Below, in pieces: positions 5,401 to 6,897 of a DNA stretch of 6,897 bases. Under the pieces are notes generated by a model that was not told the DNA's origin, did not search any database, and saw only the letters and a program-made list of their open reading frames with translations. A program made the translations under genes and the position numbers. Origin of the DNA: Gemmatimonadota bacterium (GTDB taxonomy: Bacteria > GCA-2686955); assembly GCA_026991065.1 (NCBI GenBank), contig JALXCG010000260.1, forward strand, positions 1 through 6,897, read 5' to 3'. Each line of letters opens with the position of its first letter. Within the stretch, counting starts at the first letter, position 1.

Positions 5401-6897
5401 TCTACGTCGCCGGCGCCGGCGCCACCATCCGCAACAACACCATCACCGCCGCCACCGGTCGCGGTCTCTACATGGGCAATGGCGTTGCGCCCATGGCTGC
5501 TTTCAGCGGCAACACTTTCGCCGGCGACTACGACTTTCCGGCGCGGTTGCACGCCGAAAATGTTCGAGACCTCAGCGCCAACACCTTTAGCTCCTGGTCC
5601 AATGCCCTGGGCTACGAAGTTCTTGGTGGTTCCCTGGAAACCAATGCCACCTGGCCCGATCCGGGGATTCCCTATGTTCTCCGCTACAGCAACCTGACCG
5701 TCCCCGATGGGATCTCCCTGACTCTCGACCCGGGGGTGATCTTCAAATTCGATACACGTAGCTATTTCTACGTCTACGGCCAGCTTCTGTCCGAAGGAAC
5801 CACGGACAACCACATCACCTTCAGTGCCTTCCGTGATGACAGCGCCGGCGGCGATACCAACAACAACGGCAGCGGCAATTCGCCTGCGCCGGGCGACTGG
5901 TACAGCATCTACTTCTACGATGCGGAGAACAGTCATCTGCTCTATACCGACCTGCGCTACGGTGGTTACTCTGCGTACGGCATGGTGCGCGTCTATCAGA
6001 CTGTCAACCAACCCAGCCCGGTTCGCATCGAACATTGCAACTTCACCAACAGCTCCACCAACGCCATCTATCTCTCGGGAAGCGGCCCGGCCTTAAGCCC
6101 CACAATTGCCTACAATACGATCAGCGATTGCGGCACCGGCCACTGGGCGATCGACAACGCCTCCGCCAGTGTTACGTCGAACATCAGCCACAACACCATC
6201 GACGCCAACTACGGCATCTACTCGGCGGCTGCCGGTCCCATCACCGACAACACGATCACCGGTGTTGCCCAGAAAGGGATCCAGGCCAACGCGGCCAATC
6301 TCGTGGTCCGCAACAACTCCGTGTCCGGCACGCCGGTCTACGGGATCTATGTCAACGCCGCGGCGGATACAATCGAATCCAACGCGATCAGCGGGGCAAC
6401 GACCGGCGCCATCTATATCGCCGGCGCCGACGCCACAATCCGCAACAACACCATCACCAGCGCCACCGGCCGGGGGCTCTACATGGCCAATGGAGTCGCG
6501 CCCATGGCCGCGTTCAGCGGCAACACCTTCGCCGGCGACTACGACTTCCCCGCCCGGGTCCATGCCGAGAACGTCCGCGACATCAGCGGCAACACCTTCA
6601 CCTCCTGGCAAAACGCCCTCGGCTACGAGGTCCTCGGTGGATCGCTGGAGACCAGCGCGACCTGGCCCAATTTCGGCATTCCCTATGTTCTTCGCTATTC
6701 GAACGTCACGATTCCCGACGGCGTTTCTCTCACACTGAGCCCAGGCCTGGTGTTCAAGTTCGATACCCGCAGCTATCTCTATGTTTACGGGCAACTGCTA
6801 TCCGAGGGGACCACAGACGACCACATTGTCTTCACGGCCTTCCGTGACGACAGCGCCGGCGGCGATACCAACAACGATGGCACGGCCACCTCGCCGG
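2439..6897 (+). CDS. Giant secreted right-handed beta-helix repeat protein, partial (C-terminus beyond the right edge)
   Basis: 1486 codons are visible without a stop. Residues 1-29 look like a signal peptide: R3 and R12, the hydrophobic run PLAAALIALAMP, and cleavage after GQA (A29). The rest is built of tandem units of 357, 335, 337 and 337 residues plus the start of a fifth. Each unit opens with a TW...PYVLRYS / LTLxPGVxFKFDTRSY / VYG beta-rich segment. It then has an acidic loop of the type YRDDTAGGDTNGDG, a GDWYxVYFxDAE / LRYGG segment, and 7 or 8 rungs of about 22 residues with alternating YGIY and NNTI motifs. The rungs resemble NosD/pectate-lyase-like parallel beta-helices. No catalytic site is recognised. 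Inference: an exported surface or extracellular adhesin or structural protein, with the DTNGDG loops binding calcium. A C-terminal sorting or anchor domain, if any, lies outside the window. Confidence 0.9.
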   Translation, partial: MHRYFSNIHALRPLAAALIALAMPWQGQALTNHSGTISSDETWSGAGEVHLLTSNVTVASGVTLTIEPGAIIKSQSRYSLVVAGGRLLAQGTGVDPIYFTSYHDDTLGGDTNGDGNASSPNRGDWYRVELQNAEGSRLSNVEMRYGGYSSYGELRLYFSTYTTDPPQVVDCTFSESSTYGIYIDGSSATEPTLSGNAIDNTSSWAIYSSSGSLQTTFFNNSIDQCAHGIYTTGPAVIDSNAVANTSGYAIQSTGANSILRDNTISAGANYGIYASGATTSVTGNSVDAATSYAAYLTGAGTTCSGNTLDGGSSAGIYVGGADMIITNNTVTGTTGPAVSMGNGVGPIATFANNDLSGNGPYPARLHADNIGDIASNDFSGWVNQLAYEVLGGTINSDATWSDLGVPYVLRYSSVSVADATTLTIAPGVVFKFDTRSYFYVYGTLLANGLNSNKIVFTSYRDDTAGGDTNGDGDGSAPAKGDWYHVYFYDAEASRLDYTELRYGGYNSYGIVNIYHSAATTSPVTVQNCSIDHSNSYGIYLQGSGAIQSPIITGNSISDCSSWAIYNSTSNLTAQIDHNTIDANYGIYSASPGPITDNTLTNIVNYGIQTAASNTVVRNNAISGTPAYGIYVSAATDTIDSNSIAGATTAAIYINGAGAVVTDNSVLDASAQAIYMVNGVAPMSAFSGNTFGGDAPFPVRIHVDNVRNLSANSFTSWQGTRGYEILGGSLTTDATWADLGVPYVLRYSSLTIPDGIALTLSPGVVFKFDTRSYVYVYGQLNSAGTSGDHVVITAYRDDTAGGDTNGDGNATTPSPGTWYSVYFSDAENSRLSYTDLRYGGYSAYGMVRVYQTVNQSSPVRIENCGLTFSSTNAIYLSGSGPALSPTIAYNTISDCGTGHWAIDNESASVTAAISHNTISANYGIYSAATGPITDNTITGVGQKGIQASAANLVVRNNSVSGTPVYGIYINAAADTVESNTISGATAGAIYVAGAGATIRNNTITAATGRGLYMGNGVAPMAAFSGNTFAGDYDFPARLHAENVRDLSANTFSSWSNALGYEVLGGSLETNATWPDPGIPYVLRYSNLTVPDGISLTLDPGVIFKFDTRSYFYVYGQLLSEGTTDNHITFSAFRDDSAGGDTNNNGSGNSPAPGDWYSIYFYDAENSHLLYTDLRYGGYSAYGMVRVYQTVNQPSPVRIEHCNFTNSSTNAIYLSGSGPALSPTIAYNTISDCGTGHWAIDNASASVTSNISHNTIDANYGIYSAAAGPITDNTITGVAQKGIQANAANLVVRNNSVSGTPVYGIYVNAAADTIESNAISGATTGAIYIAGADATIRNNTITSATGRGLYMANGVAPMAAFSGNTFAGDYDFPARVHAENVRDISGNTFTSWQNALGYEVLGGSLETSATWPNFGIPYVLRYSNVTIPDGVSLTLSPGLVFKFDTRSYLYVYGQLLSEGTTDDHIVFTAFRDDSAGGDTNNDGTATSP
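2538..3608 (+). repeat. Coding repeat unit 1 (357 codons)
   Basis: This is the most divergent unit. Its opening lacks the PYVLRYS and FKFDTRSY motifs (it has HLLTSNVTV and IIKSQSRY instead), but it keeps the acidic loop YHDDTLGGDTNGDG (2742-2783). It has eight helix rungs where the other units have seven. Confidence 0.85.
3609..4613 (+). repeat. Coding repeat unit 2 (335 codons)
   Basis: It opens GGTINSDATWSDLGVPYVLR. Its acidic loop is YRDDTAGGDTNGDG (3813-3854). The seven rungs begin with SYGIYLQG and end at QAIYMVNG. The opening segment is closest to that of unit 3. Confidence 0.9.
4614..5624 (+). repeat. Coding repeat unit 3 (337 codons)
   Basis: It opens GGSLTTDATWADLGVPYVLR. Its acidic loop (4818-4859) has the same protein sequence as that of unit 2. 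From about 4938 onward the helix part is very close in DNA to the helix part of unit 4, 1011 bases downstream. Confidence 0.9.
5625..6635 (+). repeat. Coding repeat unit 4 (337 codons)
   Basis: It opens GGSLETNATWPDPGIPYVLR. Its acidic loop is FRDDSAGGDTNNNG (5829-5870). The helix part from about 5949 is near-identical in DNA to that of unit 3. The opening segment matches unit 5 better than unit 3. Confidence 0.9.
6636..6897 (+). repeat. Coding repeat unit 5, start only
   Basis: It opens GGSLETSATWPNFGIPYVLR. The acidic loop FRDDSAGGDTNNDG (6840-6881) follows at the same spacing as in unit 4. The window then ends, so the number of further units is unknown. Confidence 0.85.

Noticed and set aside
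5151-6035. Long antisense frame opposite the beta-helix units (and a similar one at 6093-6794)
   Set aside because: They arise because the sense strand rarely uses TTA, CTA or TCA codons. They recur with the repeat, end mid-unit, lack ribosome sites, and translate to low-complexity V/G/D/A text with no domain.
2538-6897. CRISPR-like or non-coding tandem repeats
   Set aside because: The repeats are about 1 kb long, in frame, diverge mostly at synonymous sites and carry protein motifs, so they are coding domain repeats.

Overview
The window is GC-rich bacterial DNA with short intergenic gaps, clear Shine-Dalgarno sites and one strong intrinsic terminator. The taxon cannot be fixed from the sequence. 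A secreted beta-helix giant with DTNGDG loops, an FmdB zinc ribbon and a likely selenoprotein would suit a deltaproteobacterium or one of the FCB-type candidate phyla. That placement is an inference.

Layout. (1) Positions 1-1366, minus strand: the 5' part of an exported protein that joins a LolA-like domain to a retropepsin-like aspartic protease. It runs off the left edge. (2) Positions 1367-1576: a divergent intergenic region. (3) Positions 1577-1945, plus strand: a two-gene operon. The first cistron is a 28-codon single-pass membrane peptide that ends at an in-frame TGA. A hairpin with apical loop AGGUC follows, close to the loop of the E. coli fdhF SECIS. The frame stays open for 18 more codons, so I read it as a 47-residue selenoprotein. 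The second cistron is a 68-residue FmdB-family zinc ribbon protein. (4) Positions 1996-2055: a strong terminator, then a second weaker hairpin with a T-tract. (5) Positions 2056-2438: non-coding leader with no RNA family that I recognise. (6) Positions 2439 to the right edge, plus strand: the first 1486 codons of a giant secreted protein. It has a signal peptide and tandem units of about 335-357 residues. Each unit is a beta-rich segment with a DTNGDG-type acidic loop, followed by a ladder of 22-residue right-handed beta-helix rungs.

The three transcription units share no evident pathway. The main point of interest is the probable small selenoprotein upstream of FmdB, which standard gene calling would miss or truncate. 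The second is the duplication history of the giant repeat protein, whose newest duplication appears out of register with its domain boundaries.
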